The notes below the pieces were generated by a model. It had not been told where the DNA came from. It worked only from the letters and a program-made list of their open reading frames with translations, and did not search any database. Positions 10,101 through 18,844 of a stretch of 64,000 bases of DNA are shown here, piece by piece (position 1 is the first letter of the stretch; every line of letters begins with the position of its first letter). Source of the DNA: a virus; the IMG/VR virus record IMGVR_UViG_3300042391_000634, positions 186,001 to 250,000 of that record. One strand, given 5' to 3'. The position numbers were made by a program, and so were the translations under genes.

Positions 10101-12865
10101 AAATTTTCATTGATAATAATGGAGAAGAAAAAATTAAATTAACATCATTTAAATATGGACCTAATGATTGTACAAAAAATATATATGTTGATTTAACCGC
10201 ACGTGCATTTACTGACACTTATGATTGTTCATTAGGACAAGGGTCGGCTGAATGGAAGTTATCAACTCCAACTCCAACCCCAACTCCGGCACCAACCTCA
10301 ACACCAACGGTAACACCAACACCAGTACCAACCTCGACTCCAGTACCAACCTCAACACCAACGGTAACACCAACAAGTACTCCGGCACCAACCGGAACAC
10401 CAACACCAACACCTACTATTACACCAACACCAACGGTAACACCAACACCAACACCAATTCCATGTAATTTTACAATTGAATATACTGCATTAATATCAAC
10501 CCCGACCCCTACACCAACTGTTACACCAACACCAACTGTTACACCAACACCAATTCCATGTAATTTTACAATTGAATATACTGCATTAATATCAACCCCG
10601 ACTCCGACCCCTACTATTACACCAACACCAACGGTAACACCAACCCCAATTCCATGTAGTTTTACAATTGAATATACCGCATTAATTTCAACACCAACCC
10701 CAACACCTACTATTACACCAACACCAACGGTAACACCAACCCCAATTCCATGTATCTTTACAATTGAATATACTGTATTAACACCAACACCAACCCCTAC
10801 ACCAACTGTTACACCAACACCTACACCTAGCATATGTCAAAGACCAACGGGGTTACCTTGGGATATTATTAATTACGCATATAAAATAAATTCGGGAGAT
10901 TCATACACTAACTTCACGTCATCATTACAAGCGGCTTGTGACGCATTAACAGCAATTAGATTGGCGGAACAAACTCAACTTGTTAATTCGGTACTCGGAA
11001 TAACTTTCAATGCTGATCCAGCGGTACAACTTGGAGCAACATTATATAATAATAATTCAATAACAACTTGTGATAAAGTACAATCGGGTTATTATATATA
11101 CGATTTAAGTGGTTTTCAAACGTACATTTTAGGTGTTGGAAGTGATGGATTGGTTACATATTTTGGTGATTGTACGTTAACAACAAATACCCCAACCCCA
11201 ACACCTACGGTTACACCAACACCAGAACCAACTAGTACTCCAACAGTTACACCAATTCCATGTAATTTTACTATTGAGTATACCGTATTAATATCAACCC
11301 CAACCCCAACACCTACTTCAACAAGTACACCAGCACCAACTGAAACACCAACCCCTACACCAACTGTTACCCCAACATCAACACCTACATGTGTGGTAAC
11401 AACATATAATTCATTATTTAGTGGAACTACTTCAGAAAATGCTTGTAATAATATAACACAATATGTGCCGGATGCGTGGGTGTGTATTTTGAATGATAGT
11501 TATTTACAAATTGGTGAAGCTTGGTATACGAATATTAATCTTACAACACCATATCCTGATGGATATTATTGTTTCCATAATGAAACACTTGGGTTTAATA
11601 ATACGTGGGTTTATATTGTAAACGGTTTAATTGATTCTACCGGATTATGTCTGACACCAACAAATACACCGACCCCAACACCTACGGTTACATCAACACC
11701 TGCACCTACTGGCACTCCAACACCAACACCAATTCCATGTAATTTTACAATTGAATATACTGCATTAATATCAACCCCAACCCCAACTCCAACACCATTA
11801 CCAACTAGTACACCAACAGTAACGCCAGATCCAACTAGTACTCCAACAGTAACACCTAACCCAACTAGTACCCCAACAGTAACACCTAACCCAACTAGTA
11901 CCCCAACAGTAACACCTAATCCTACTAGTACACCATTACCAACTAGTACCCCAACGATTACACCAGAACCAACTAGTACACCATTACCAACTAGTACACC
12001 AACGGTTACACCAATTCCGTGTAACTTCACCATTGAATACACTGCATTAATATCAACTCCAACACCAAATCCAACTAGTACACCAACAGTAACACCAAAT
12101 CCAACTAGTACACCAACAGTAACACCAAATCCAACTAGTACACCAACAGTAACGCCAGATCCAACTAGTACACCAAATCCAACTAGTACACCAACAGTAA
12201 CGCCAGATCCAACTAGTACACCAAATCCAACTAGTACACCAACAGTAACGCCAGATCCAACTAGTACACCAAATCCAACTAGTACACCAACACCAACACC
12301 ATTACCAACATCCACACCAACTGTTACACCAACACCTTGCCCATCAGAAGGTACTTTTTTAATGTCTACTTGTGTTGGTTATGATTTATATTACAGATTC
12401 GCGAATGGTAGTTGTGGTACGTATGACACATTTATTGAAAGTAATTCCTCAAGTTGTGGTTATGTTGCACCAACACCCACCCCAACCCCAACCCCATTAC
12501 CGGACGGAGTTTTAAGTTTTGGATCCACAGATGGTGGGTTCATACAGTGTGGAGCGGGTTACGATTCTAATGACTATGAATATTATAGAACATATGAGGT
12601 TATTTTTACGAGCGCACGAAATACGATGGGATATGTTGTTGTCTATTTAAGCGATAATTCAAGTATACAAATACCATTTAATGAAAATGATACCTCCGCA
12701 TCTACAACCATTTTCTGTGGATGTGGATCATCATGTGCGGACATACAATATGTAATGAATATAATATACACCACACCAACCCCAACACCAACAGCGGAAC
12801 CAACATTTACACCAACTCCGACACCAGAAGGAGGTGGAGGACAGGACCCCCTTGAACCTATATAA
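7178..12865 (+). CDS. Giant tail/baseplate protein with Pro-Thr beads-on-a-string C-terminus
   Basis: A 1895-residue protein in two halves. Residues 1-1025 are ordinary globular sequence, including a helical stretch around 330-480 (for example '[15 protein letters not shown]' and '[12 protein letters not shown]') that suggests a tail or baseplate wedge protein. From about residue 1028 to the end it is Pro-Thr linker interrupted by small beads. There are seven copies of a '[12 protein letters not shown]'-type strand motif, two larger Cys beads ending 'GYYIY...GDC' and 'GYYCF...GLC', a third type ending 'SSSCGY', and a distinct terminal domain. No signal peptide or protease motif is seen. The linkers probably extend the beads from the virion; glycosylation of the Thr residues is possible but not shown. 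Confidence 0.75.
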   Translation: MAKYKVPSQAASGADTFSDNLVGNQITTGTGQLTNTNFALDSEVIQRDTKKFKTNPFSDFLTLDDLKKETSALSTDEIAKRKKEIKFKGSKGDAGKSLFGSLKSRLGVSTQNIIINFPAGILIDSNSFISVSGLTATGIEYNKLNDTTQFDVEFSMLYNPFSLILLKPKSKDLTTSTNSTRDFYSSYTKYVITVSGKTYNITNYTEPNSNNIIKLKVSGKPFTDTTYSEDILIRPNDGVVDEFFNGLDDLEETLLNRDSSPIYTASFKVPRDSFDQTKTELISVNYSWPISDKDNWNIKIAGLEYEDYLRKLSDIADEIDDYKSNLFVRFLTSPQLFEFDSPDKKAEAIFQLYGQSFDKVKKYIDNIANMRNVSYDGINNVPDVLLKNLANTLGLDTVNLIDEKGLDELLYTKTSQQYSGLVSGTSLLDAEFEFYRRLLVNLAYIYKSKGTRQSLEFFLRFLGAPEPLIKINQYVYKITSYPKSFNLEDDIYNAVTGRNVIKTAVFLPTGGTIDGVVYTGYSYYIKSTTGSTSLSIDGYPVDSVTLQPKSVTGSTDLFFQKGSGWYDNTASHKSPLILDQDLSSGTTVDGNYVLTGRTKTVITKNSRYTYGEDYFDIYRTLPGLDTGFELQTLIDNSQTELLGDDSRLILNRKNIEVYLSSAQAVDFDIYRKSRDLELTFGTNSLTPQTGVTFAEYVDLMLHQQIKNSHIIRYKKNYITLEDIYQDYITNKHGLNFNYTPYTFPDINLFIEKMSPYWTSVIDQIIPSTTLWTGGNLISNNIFGRPKYQYKYGCQPIEIVDNLYPEIPSGYTQYFEDVIDEYDNDIFTEINSIGEYKYDGRIYIFPTFEINGVTYSGTTGNTSSVTSITGLTYVLLSGITNTTNSAKLYEPDGSGNAYAMISGTTNTISPDYDKVEDLWQTAILNTIEYINNCTDCLYSGNTIDNVGYISSYAPFTGATGITITPIKIRKKLLTGKIFIDNNGEEKIKLTSFKYGPNDCTKNIYVDLTARAFTDTYDCSLGQGSAEWKLSTPTPTPTPAPTSTPTVTPTPVPTSTPVPTSTPTVTPTSTPAPTGTPTPTPTITPTPTVTPTPTPIPCNFTIEYTALISTPTPTPTVTPTPTVTPTPIPCNFTIEYTALISTPTPTPTITPTPTVTPTPIPCSFTIEYTALISTPTPTPTITPTPTVTPTPIPCIFTIEYTVLTPTPTPTPTVTPTPTPSICQRPTGLPWDIINYAYKINSGDSYTNFTSSLQAACDALTAIRLAEQTQLVNSVLGITFNADPAVQLGATLYNNNSITTCDKVQSGYYIYDLSGFQTYILGVGSDGLVTYFGDCTLTTNTPTPTPTVTPTPEPTSTPTVTPIPCNFTIEYTVLISTPTPTPTSTSTPAPTETPTPTPTVTPTSTPTCVVTTYNSLFSGTTSENACNNITQYVPDAWVCILNDSYLQIGEAWYTNINLTTPYPDGYYCFHNETLGFNNTWVYIVNGLIDSTGLCLTPTNTPTPTPTVTSTPAPTGTPTPTPIPCNFTIEYTALISTPTPTPTPLPTSTPTVTPDPTSTPTVTPNPTSTPTVTPNPTSTPTVTPNPTSTPLPTSTPTITPEPTSTPLPTSTPTVTPIPCNFTIEYTALISTPTPNPTSTPTVTPNPTSTPTVTPNPTSTPTVTPDPTSTPNPTSTPTVTPDPTSTPNPTSTPTVTPDPTSTPNPTSTPTPTPLPTSTPTVTPTPCPSEGTFLMSTCVGYDLYYRFANGSCGTYDTFIESNSSSCGYVAPTPTPTPTPLPDGVLSFGSTDGGFIQCGAGYDSNDYEYYRTYEVIFTSARNTMGYVVVYLSDNSSIQIPFNENDTSASTTIFCGCGSSCADIQYVMNIIYTTPTPTPTAEPTFTPTPTPEGGGGQDPLEPI
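10261..10845 (+). repeat. Pro-Thr coding repeat, 5' block
   Basis: Degenerate ACA/CCA codon repeats encode (Pro-Thr)n with Ser, Val and Ala variants. They are interrupted by four copies of a Cys-Phe-Thr-Ile-Glu-Tyr strand module beginning near 10454, 10551, 10646 and 10743. Further copies of the module lie near 11252, 11729 and 12011. Wobble differences between copies show divergence under protein-level constraint. Confidence 0.85.
11653..12340 (+). repeat. Pro-Thr coding repeat, 3' block with higher-order tandem units
   Basis: This block contains near-identical tandem units: a 30-base unit around 11840-11930 and 12060-12150, and a 48-base unit repeated about three times between 12150 and 12290. 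ACTAGT hexamers recur because Thr-Ser is written ACT AGT. The identity is much higher than in the 5' block, which suggests recent expansion. Confidence 0.8.
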
Positions 12866-12890
12866 AATAAAATAAAATAAAATAAACAGA

Positions 12891-12898
12891 TATTTATA
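12891..12898 (+). promoter_or_regulatory. TATTTATA box before gene at 12915
   Basis: TATTTATA ends 16 bases before the ATG. It follows a short run of AAAAT pentamers between 12861 and 12886. The promoter role is inferred from recurrence. Confidence 0.45.
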
Positions 12899-12914
12899 AA
12901 TATAAATTAAAATT

Positions 12915-13652
12915 ATGCCAGTTTTTTTACCATCTAAAACAATAAATTTAAAATTAGGAGCGGGAAGTTCCTCATTTCCAGACAATTTCCAAATTGACAT
13001 ATGGTCTTGGAATGTTACAACTGATGCTGCCGAATTTAATAGAACATATGCAACAGGAATTACTAAAACACAATTAGCAACCGCAGGTGTGGGTTATAAT
13101 GTTACAGGTATTACAGGTAACGATTATAAAGTTGTTGCAACTAGTACAGGAACATGTACAACATTAGACGATGTTGAGGTTTATGTGGATGCATTATCAA
13201 TATACCAACCATCATTTAGTGGAACGTTTACAGATATATATAATGGTTATCCTACGACACCACAAGTTAATACTTTTACACAAACAGGTACAGGTAGTGG
13301 AGAAGATTCGTTTGCTGTAACGGGACCTTATGGTGGTCTACAAAATATTACAGGTAATCACGTTGTTGGTATTTTTGATACTTTATCATATATAGACGCA
13401 ACAGATTTTACATTATCTTATGTAAGTGGAACATCGGGAGGAGTCACAGTTTATGATGATTATGCTAACGGACCATTTAGTAGTTTTTCTATCACTAAAT
13501 CGGGTAAATCATTCACATTAATAGGTAGTTCTAACACATCATTAGCTCCACAAAATTTTGTACCTTTTATTAAAGGAACTATGAGATTAACATATGACCC
13601 ATCAACTTATTATGTTGATTTTGATTATTGGTATAACCCAACTAACATTTAA
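12915..13652 (+). CDS. Adhesin-like structural protein
   Basis: A 245-residue beta-type protein, Gly/Thr/Ser-rich, without signal peptide or membrane helices. Residues 1-85 resemble the N-terminal modules of the genes at 13713 and 14966: a strand, a 'TGI' turn, and a 'STGTC'-like Cys near residue 75. This suggests a shared attachment module. The C-terminal ~150 residues are a different domain with aromatic-rich ends ('YYVDFDYWYNPTNI'). It is flanked upstream by a TATTTATA box and downstream by a hairpin-plus-T terminator, so it may be a single transcription unit. A tail-tip or decoration adhesin is the most likely role; the family is not recognised. Confidence 0.55.
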   Translation: MPVFLPSKTINLKLGAGSSSFPDNFQIDIWSWNVTTDAAEFNRTYATGITKTQLATAGVGYNVTGITGNDYKVVATSTGTCTTLDDVEVYVDALSIYQPSFSGTFTDIYNGYPTTPQVNTFTQTGTGSGEDSFAVTGPYGGLQNITGNHVVGIFDTLSYIDATDFTLSYVSGTSGGVTVYDDYANGPFSSFSITKSGKSFTLIGSSNTSLAPQNFVPFIKGTMRLTYDPSTYYVDFDYWYNPTNI

Positions 13653-13653
13653 T

Positions 13654-13681
13654 AAAACACTTTATTATAAGGGGTTTTTTG
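13654..13681 (+). terminator. Probable intrinsic terminator
   Basis: A hairpin pairs an AAAACAC arm with a GGGGTTTT arm (one mismatch) across an A/T loop, followed by a T run. It lies directly after the stop at 13652 and just before the next TATTTATA box. Confidence 0.6.
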
Positions 13682-13700
13682 TTTAATTTCTATATAATAC

Positions 13701-13708
13701 TATTTATA
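13701..13708 (+). promoter_or_regulatory. TATTTATA box before gene at 13713
   Basis: The box ends only four bases before the ATG. If it acts as a -10 element, the mRNA would be nearly leaderless. Confidence 0.45.
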
Positions 13709-13712
13709 GAAT

Positions 13713-14366
13713 ATGTCCGAATATTTTAATGCTGAAGTTAATATAGGTAAAAAGAGTAACTCAATTGAAAAAGTTAGTTTATACGCATGTTCTGGATCAA
13801 CGGAAGCAACATGTGACCCAACACCAATATCTGGTTATAATGGTATTCTATGGACAGATACAAAATTTTCACCACTTTTTGAGAGTGGTTCATATCCATC
13901 ATTATCAGGATTGGTAACATTTATAACTGGATTAACGTTATACACACATATATATATTAGAGTATTAACAACATCAAGTTATAATGGAAGTTGTATACGT
14001 AGTAATATGATACCAATTATTGGTATCCCAACTCCAACAGCAACACCATTACCAACCTCTACACCAACACCAATACCATGTAGTTTTGACGGAACCATTG
14101 TTTATGGATTACCTGTTACCCCAACTCCTACACCAACACCATTACCAACCTCAACACCAAACCCAACTAGTACACCAACCTCAACACCAAACCCAACTAG
14201 TACACCAACCTCAACACCAAACCCAACACCAACTAGTACACCAACTGTTACACCAACAGCAACAACATTAAGTGGGCCTTATTTTAACTCAATAGGATTA
14301 GCTTATAGCCCAAGTAATCCAAATAAATGTCAAGCATATACTTGTTATAATAATTTAACAACATAA
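13713..14366 (+). CDS. Small Pro-Thr adhesin, apparently ending inside a bead domain
   Basis: A 217-residue protein. The N-terminal ~100 residues are a module ('VSLYACSGS' followed by a later 'SYNGSC') that matches the start of the gene at 14966. Residues about 105-185 are Pro-Thr linker with one '[11 protein letters not shown]' strand module. The last ~30 residues look like the opening of a Cys bead ('[10 protein letters not shown]') but then stop. The next gene, in the same frame after 18 bases, supplies what looks like the rest of that bead. It may therefore be a broken or deliberately split gene. Confidence 0.55.
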   Translation: MSEYFNAEVNIGKKSNSIEKVSLYACSGSTEATCDPTPISGYNGILWTDTKFSPLFESGSYPSLSGLVTFITGLTLYTHIYIRVLTTSSYNGSCIRSNMIPIIGIPTPTATPLPTSTPTPIPCSFDGTIVYGLPVTPTPTPTPLPTSTPNPTSTPTSTPNPTSTPTSTPNPTPTSTPTVTPTATTLSGPYFNSIGLAYSPSNPNKCQAYTCYNNLTT

Positions 14367-14384
14367 TTTAAAAAAAAATAATAT

Positions 14385-14705
14385 ATGAGTATACTATGTG
14401 AGTTAGTCACTTTTTATCATAATTTATCGGCAGGATCAAACGGAAATTCACTATTGAATGAAACTTTGTATGGTGACACATCAGGTGGTACAATAATGGA
14501 TGGATATTATTCCGATGGAACATATATCTACACCGTATCGGGAAGTCTTGTTACATATGTTGAAACTGCAGCTTCATTAGGATGTCAAGGTACAACACCA
14601 GAACCAACCGTAACACCAACACCACAAGGATATTCACAACAATTGGGTTATGGAACATCCTCAAATAACGCATGTATTTTCTACACCGGACCAATTGAAG
14701 GGTAA
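14385..14705 (+). CDS. Bead-domain fragment gene with short Pro-Thr linker
   Basis: A 106-residue protein in the same frame as its neighbours, with an A-rich pre-start region. Residues 1-67 look like the C-terminal part of a Cys bead: a 'LYGDTSG' strand, a 'MDGYYSDGTYIY' core and a closing Cys in 'SLGC'. A short linker (about residues 70-82) follows. The protein then ends with the opening of another bead ('SSNNACIFYT'), whose apparent continuation begins in the next gene 21 bases later. Either these are separately translated parts that assemble, or a once-longer gene has been interrupted. Confidence 0.5.
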   Translation: MSILCELVTFYHNLSAGSNGNSLLNETLYGDTSGGTIMDGYYSDGTYIYTVSGSLVTYVETAASLGCQGTTPEPTVTPTPQGYSQQLGYGTSSNNACIFYTGPIEG

Positions 14706-14726
14706 CCACTTTAAAAATAAAAAACA

Positions 14727-14951
14727 ATGTCAGCAGGAACTTTACAATTTTATTCTAATTACGAAACATTACCAACGGCATTATTCGACGATGATATGAA
14801 CCCATTATCACCAACGCCAATTATGTATACAAATATTAACATGACTAGTACAGCAAATAATGGTTATTATTCAAATGGTGTCAATTGGTGGAGAGTAACA
14901 GGTGGTGCAGGAGTAATAACAGATACCGGTGTTTGTCCGGCGGTTGATTAA
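14727..14951 (+). CDS. Small Cys-bead fragment protein
   Basis: A 74-residue protein that is essentially the second half of a Cys bead: strands, 'NNGYYSNG', then 'TDTGVC' near the end. The same order is seen in the beads of the 1895-residue protein. It lies in the same frame as the gene ending at 14705, separated by a 21-base A-rich spacer with three in-frame stops. It starts with Met-Ser like its neighbours, so independent translation is plausible. No membrane segment or enzyme motif is seen. Confidence 0.5.
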   Translation: MSAGTLQFYSNYETLPTALFDDDMNPLSPTPIMYTNINMTSTANNGYYSNGVNWWRVTGGAGVITDTGVCPAVD

Positions 14952-14965
14952 AATAAAAAAAGAAA

Positions 14966-15934
14966 ATGTCAATACCAGTAACAATAACATTAAACACAAT
15001 AGTAGGAACACCAGGTCCTTTTAGTTTATATTCATGTATTGAATCGACTTGTTCGGGTTCATTAACACCATTTGTAACAGGAGTGTCGTTATCTGATTTA
15101 CAAACTGGTAGTTTAGTTCCTGATATTAGCGGAAATACACCTACTTACGTTAAAATTAAATCTACAGGAGGAAGTTGCGCGTATGAAATTATTAAACCAA
15201 TAACAGGAATACCTACGGTAACTCCAACTCCAACACCAACCATAACACCAACACCTGGTTCAACTAGTACCCCAACTCCAACTCCAACTCCAACAGCAAC
15301 AACGGGAACATGTGTACCTAAAGAATATAACATAACAGCTAACGGTAATTTCTATTGGATTGATTGTGAAGGAAATGACAGATATAGTTATTTTACAACT
15401 GCAGATAGTCCAATATGTATTTGTAGTTCAAGTAATTTACCAATATCGTTAGATGGTGGAACAGGAACATTAGCGGGCGGTGGATGTGAATGTAATCCAG
15501 TAACACCAACTCCAACACCGACAGTTACACCAACACCAACCCCAACACCAAACTATTATAATGTAAAAGTTAAATTAGTAGGTATGATGGGTACCAGTGG
15601 GAATTTAACGGTACGTCAATCATCAGATGGTATAACATTTATAAATTCAGTAACAATAACTACCACAGATAACGATGTTGCTCAACAGTCCTTTAACGGT
15701 ACACCAGGTTATTATTATTACTTTATAGTTGCAAGAACTTCAGGTAATTCTGATAGATTGAATTGGTATACCCAAGTATTCCCATCCGACTTCAATCCTG
15801 GATCGATAGCTGATGCCGGTTGCACTTCACTTGGAGGAGCAACATTACAATCAGAGACTTTCCAATTACCAAATCCGACACAAAGTGTATCTGAAGTGTT
15901 ATTTTATGGAGATATAAGTGACGCATGTCTATAA
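14966..15934 (+). CDS. Pro-Thr adhesin with three bead domains
   Basis: A 322-residue protein. The N-terminal module (1-82) has 'FSLYSCIESTC' and 'STGGSC' and parallels the gene at 13713. A Pro-Thr linker follows (83-112). A Cys-rich bead (about 115-178) has 'YWIDCEGNDR', then 'ICICSSS' and 'GGCECNP'. A second linker (179-194) leads to a C-terminal beta domain (about 195-322) with Cys residues near 288 and 321. No signal peptide is present, as expected for virion assembly in the cytoplasm. It is probably a tail-tip or side-fibre adhesin. The bead types are recognised as recurrent in this window but are not assigned to a named family. Confidence 0.6.
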   Translation: MSIPVTITLNTIVGTPGPFSLYSCIESTCSGSLTPFVTGVSLSDLQTGSLVPDISGNTPTYVKIKSTGGSCAYEIIKPITGIPTVTPTPTPTITPTPGSTSTPTPTPTPTATTGTCVPKEYNITANGNFYWIDCEGNDRYSYFTTADSPICICSSSNLPISLDGGTGTLAGGGCECNPVTPTPTPTVTPTPTPTPNYYNVKVKLVGMMGTSGNLTVRQSSDGITFINSVTITTTDNDVAQQSFNGTPGYYYYFIVARTSGNSDRLNWYTQVFPSDFNPGSIADAGCTSLGGATLQSETFQLPNPTQSVSEVLFYGDISDACL

Positions 15935-15950
15935 TAAAATTAAACAAAGA

Positions 15951-15958
15951 TATTTATA
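15951..15958 (+). promoter_or_regulatory. TATTTATA box before gene at 15963
   Basis: The box ends four bases before the ATG, the same spacing as at 13701. The promoter role is inferred. Confidence 0.45.
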
Positions 15959-15962
15959 ACAT

Positions 15963-18041
15963 ATGAGTTTTTTAAATAGTAATAATTCGGAGTTCTTGTC
16001 AGCAAGAATAACCAATAGAGGTAGAAAGGCAATAGCCAAAGGTAGTTTCAATATTGAATATTTTCAAATTGGGGACTCTGAATATGATTACACAACACCA
16101 TTCACAAACTTAACGGGAACCACAGGTCACCAAAAAGTGTTTGCACCATTTGATTATGATGCGGGTGTAAAATACCCACTTTCATTAGATTCGGATCTTA
16201 CAACAACTTATGGACAACCAATATCAAATAGTGAAACGATTAAATTAAGAAATGAAATGGGTGCTGGTGGATTTGTATCACAATATTCAAGTGCTCCAAT
16301 AGTAAAAACCGAAACTCAACAAATTGCATATACCAAAATAAGTGGAACAACAAGTTTAGTTGTTCCGACTGGAGTAACATTTAATGATTGTGAATATATT
16401 ACAATAGTATTTGATAGTTTTTCAACCAAAACAATAACAGGACAAACAAATAGTTTAATTTATAAAGTATTATCTATTAGTGGAAACACATTAACATTAG
16501 ATCGTAACACACCAAACTTAGCGACTTTAACCGGTAATGCACAAGTTGTTTGTAACAAATGTTTAATAGAAGAACAAACTGACGACGTATTCAATCCAAT
16601 TGATTACACAGGCCAATTAAATTCGTGGACATTAAACACGGTATGGACAGAAAAACCAATCGGTGGTGATTATAATGGAACAGATGAAAGTCTATCTGGA
16701 TATACAAGTAATCAATATGTATCAATCAAAAATTTATTAGGTTATACTAAAACAGGACAAACATTTAATAATTTAACAGGAGGAACAATAACAGGAACAA
16801 CATTTAAAAATTCGTTTGATGAATTAATACAAGTTTCACCGTCAGAACAAAGATGTATTGCAATAGTTCATTATTCTGAATTGGGAGATATAGTTGTTGA
16901 CCCCGAAAGATTTTTTAAATATGATGATTACATAAGTTCATTAACAGGAACAACCGGAACGAGTATTTCGTTATTTAATGAGTTAGATGGCGCAGATAGA
17001 GACTACGATAAAAGTGATAGTGAATATTTTGAAGTTTATATTCCATTTATTTATTATCATAGAAATACAGGAACAACATTAGGTGCTTTATTTACAATGG
17101 ATACAACTGATTATTATATTAATTCATCAATTAACTCAAGAAATCAACTTAAGTTTAGATTTTTAGTTGACGAACAAAATAATAAAGTGGGTAAAGTTTT
17201 TGTGAATAATAAAATAATCGTATTTGATGACCAAGAATTGGTTGCGATGTTAGATTATAGGTCAAATAGAAGATACACATTACCATCACCAAAATTAGGG
17301 TTATCATCAAGTGACGGAGTTGCCGCACAATCTATGGTAACAACTACAGGAGATACGGCTTGGGTTACATATATGTTTGAAAATACAAGTGGTAATACTT
17401 TAAATTCATTCCCTTGTAATTATTTTAATAAAATTAGTGGTAATGGAACACCATCACAAATAATGTTTAAATTTAGTGGTAACTCATTTTCCAATATGGC
17501 AACAACGTTAAGTGGAGTAAAAGATGGTTATGTTGCAAATAAATTTTACGCATTAGTTCAAACAGGAACAACACCAACACCAAATTTATGGAAAAAAATA
17601 GATATCACTTCACAAATACCAAGTTATACAAGTGGTTATATTAACCCAACAAGTTTAACGGGAGTATCATTTACAATATCTTATTCAGGTTATACAGGTG
17701 CAACCGCATTTGATTTTGAAGACCATATGTCAGGAGTAACTTCCGATTATCTATGGAACACAACAGGTTCAACAACACAACCTCAATTCGGTGACGAACA
17801 ACCATTCCCTGGTAGTGTTAGATTGGTTAGAGCAAGTGATATTGAAGAGATGAATATGATAATTAACTTACCGTCCACACAATTTACAACAACTCAAAAT
17901 CCAACGTATACTTCTGGAGATAAATACATTACCGAAGTTGCATTATTAGATTCTAATAAGGAACCGTTAGTTGTTGCAAAAACACCGACACCCGTTAAAA
18001 GAGCAGGAACTCAAGTGTTTGCTATCAGATTAGATTTCTAA
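15963..18041 (+). CDS. Tail-collar/baseplate-like structural protein
   Basis: A 692-residue protein. The start ('FLSARITNRGRKAIA', then 'EYFQIGDSEYDY') follows the pattern of the N-terminal domain of tail-collar fibre proteins, in which a basic 'T..G...A' helix is followed by an 'IGD' strand. The end ('YITEVALLDSNKEPLVVAK') matches the closing strands of the same domain. The middle is Thr/Ser/Gly-rich beta sequence without Pro-Thr or collagen-like repeats. It is the last structural gene before the replication block and is preceded by a TATTTATA box. A fibre-attachment or baseplate role is likely; the exact equivalent is unknown. Confidence 0.6.
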   Translation: MSFLNSNNSEFLSARITNRGRKAIAKGSFNIEYFQIGDSEYDYTTPFTNLTGTTGHQKVFAPFDYDAGVKYPLSLDSDLTTTYGQPISNSETIKLRNEMGAGGFVSQYSSAPIVKTETQQIAYTKISGTTSLVVPTGVTFNDCEYITIVFDSFSTKTITGQTNSLIYKVLSISGNTLTLDRNTPNLATLTGNAQVVCNKCLIEEQTDDVFNPIDYTGQLNSWTLNTVWTEKPIGGDYNGTDESLSGYTSNQYVSIKNLLGYTKTGQTFNNLTGGTITGTTFKNSFDELIQVSPSEQRCIAIVHYSELGDIVVDPERFFKYDDYISSLTGTTGTSISLFNELDGADRDYDKSDSEYFEVYIPFIYYHRNTGTTLGALFTMDTTDYYINSSINSRNQLKFRFLVDEQNNKVGKVFVNNKIIVFDDQELVAMLDYRSNRRYTLPSPKLGLSSSDGVAAQSMVTTTGDTAWVTYMFENTSGNTLNSFPCNYFNKISGNGTPSQIMFKFSGNSFSNMATTLSGVKDGYVANKFYALVQTGTTPTPNLWKKIDITSQIPSYTSGYINPTSLTGVSFTISYSGYTGATAFDFEDHMSGVTSDYLWNTTGSTTQPQFGDEQPFPGSVRLVRASDIEEMNMIINLPSTQFTTTQNPTYTSGDKYITEVALLDSNKEPLVVAKTPTPVKRAGTQVFAIRLDF

Positions 18042-18080
18042 CTCTTTACTATTCAGTTAATTTAAGTTAATTTTTACTCT

Positions 18081-18689
18081 ATGAGTATAGATATTAATTT
18101 CAAAAACAAACCAAAGATTCTCGGTCTTGACATCAGCACGAAGACGATCGGCTTTGCTTTATTTGATATGACGGGTTCTAAATTATTAGAACTAACACAT
18201 TTTTCACCAAAAATTAAACCACAACCTGAAGATAAGATTGAGGAATTAATTAAAAAAGCTGACGCATTCAAAAAACATTTGGAAAGTTATAAAGACATGG
18301 GGATTCTTCGTGTCATCATTGAAGAACCATTGTTGCAGTCAAATAATATCTATACCATTGGAACATTATTACGTTATAACACGTTGATACTCAAGAACTG
18401 TTACGATGTATTAGGAGTTTTACCAACATTTATTTCAACATATAATTCAAGAAAATTTGCGTTCCCTGATTTGGTAGGACCAAATGATAAAGGACGTAAT
18501 GTTCTATTTGGTGGATACCCAAGAGATATAGATAAGAAACATGTTATTTGGGAACACGTTAATAGTGTGTGTCCTGATGTAAATTGGTTATACGGTAAAA
18601 CAGGTAATCTTAAAAAAGAAAACTATGACATGGCAGATGCGGCATGTTGTGTAATTGGTTATGTTAATATGAACAAACAAACATCTTAA
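18081..18689 (+). CDS. RuvC-like Holliday junction resolvase
   Basis: A 202-residue protein with the RNase H-like resolvase signature. There is a first catalytic Asp at 17 in 'GLDIST', acidic residues 81-82 at the end of a hydrophobic strand ('VIIEEPL'), and the C-terminal pair Asp183/Asp186 in 'DMADAACC'. The size is close to that of bacterial RuvC. Its likely job is to cut four-way junctions during recombination-dependent replication and before packaging. It opens the DNA-metabolism block, upstream of primase, exonuclease and the gp47/gp46 pair. A related RNase H-fold nuclease cannot be fully excluded. Confidence 0.8.
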   Translation: MSIDINFKNKPKILGLDISTKTIGFALFDMTGSKLLELTHFSPKIKPQPEDKIEELIKKADAFKKHLESYKDMGILRVIIEEPLLQSNNIYTIGTLLRYNTLILKNCYDVLGVLPTFISTYNSRKFAFPDLVGPNDKGRNVLFGGYPRDIDKKHVIWEHVNSVCPDVNWLYGKTGNLKKENYDMADAACCVIGYVNMNKQTS

Positions 18690-18690
18690 A

Positions 18691-18703
18691 ATTTTCGGCA
18701 ACT
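18691..18703 (+). promoter_or_regulatory. 13-base box ATTTTCGGCAACT, copy 1
   Basis: Identical to the box at 21965-21977. Both lie just after a stop codon and 26-28 bases upstream of a TATATTT(T)ATTAATA element, which suggests a two-part promoter. Confidence 0.5.
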
Positions 18704-18731
18704 AATATTTTACATTACAGGTTGTTATAGA

Positions 18732-18745
18732 TATATTTATTAATA
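18732..18745 (+). promoter_or_regulatory. TATATTTATTAATA promoter-like element
   Basis: Lies immediately before the GC-rich hairpin region at 18746. A near-identical element follows the second copy of the 13-base box at 22004-22018. Confidence 0.5.
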
Positions 18746-18817
18746 GGACGGGACGAGAGTTAAAATCCTCGTTTGGTTGGAGGGAGTCGAGGTGGTGTTC
18801 GGCTCCCATTTTTTTTT
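18746..18817 (+). ncRNA. Candidate short structured RNA or primase leader attenuator
   Basis: A conspicuously G-rich 70-base stretch in AT-rich DNA. It holds a first hairpin (GACGAG 18752-18757 with CTCGTT 18768-18773, 10-base loop) and a second strong hairpin with a T tail. It is preceded by the TATATTTATTAATA element and followed by a separate TATATTTTG box before the primase. This arrangement would give a short terminated transcript. It could be a regulatory sRNA or an attenuator in the primase leader. It does not fold as a tRNA and contains no convincing coding frame. Confidence 0.5.
18782..18817 (+). terminator. Strong intrinsic terminator
   Basis: GGGAGTCG (18782-18789) pairs with CGGCTCCC (18800-18807), eight pairs including one G-U. 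It is followed by A and then nine T residues. Confidence 0.85.
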
Positions 18818-18832
18818 ATCATACTTTTTTAT

Positions 18833-18841
18833 TATATTTTG
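18833..18841 (+). promoter_or_regulatory. TATATTTTG box before primase
   Basis: Resembles the Bacteroidota -7 element (TAnnTTTG) with one extra T. It lies between the terminator and the primase ATG at 18845, so primase could be transcribed independently, although the leader would be nearly absent. Confidence 0.35.
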
Positions 18842-18844
18842 ATA

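Noticed and set aside
10219-12315. Long minus-strand frames rich in Gly-Val (for example 10219-10833, 11611-12315, 54938-55267)
   Set aside because: They are reverse-complement shadows of Pro-Thr coding repeats, have no start context and no homology-like features.
10261-12340. Possible CRISPR array from regular repeats
   Set aside because: The repeats are in frame, encode Pro-Thr, vary at wobble positions and have no unique spacers.
18746-18780. tRNA-like T-arm (GTTAAAATC flanked by a stem)
   Set aside because: Acceptor, D and anticodon arms are absent, and the adjacent hairpin is a terminator.
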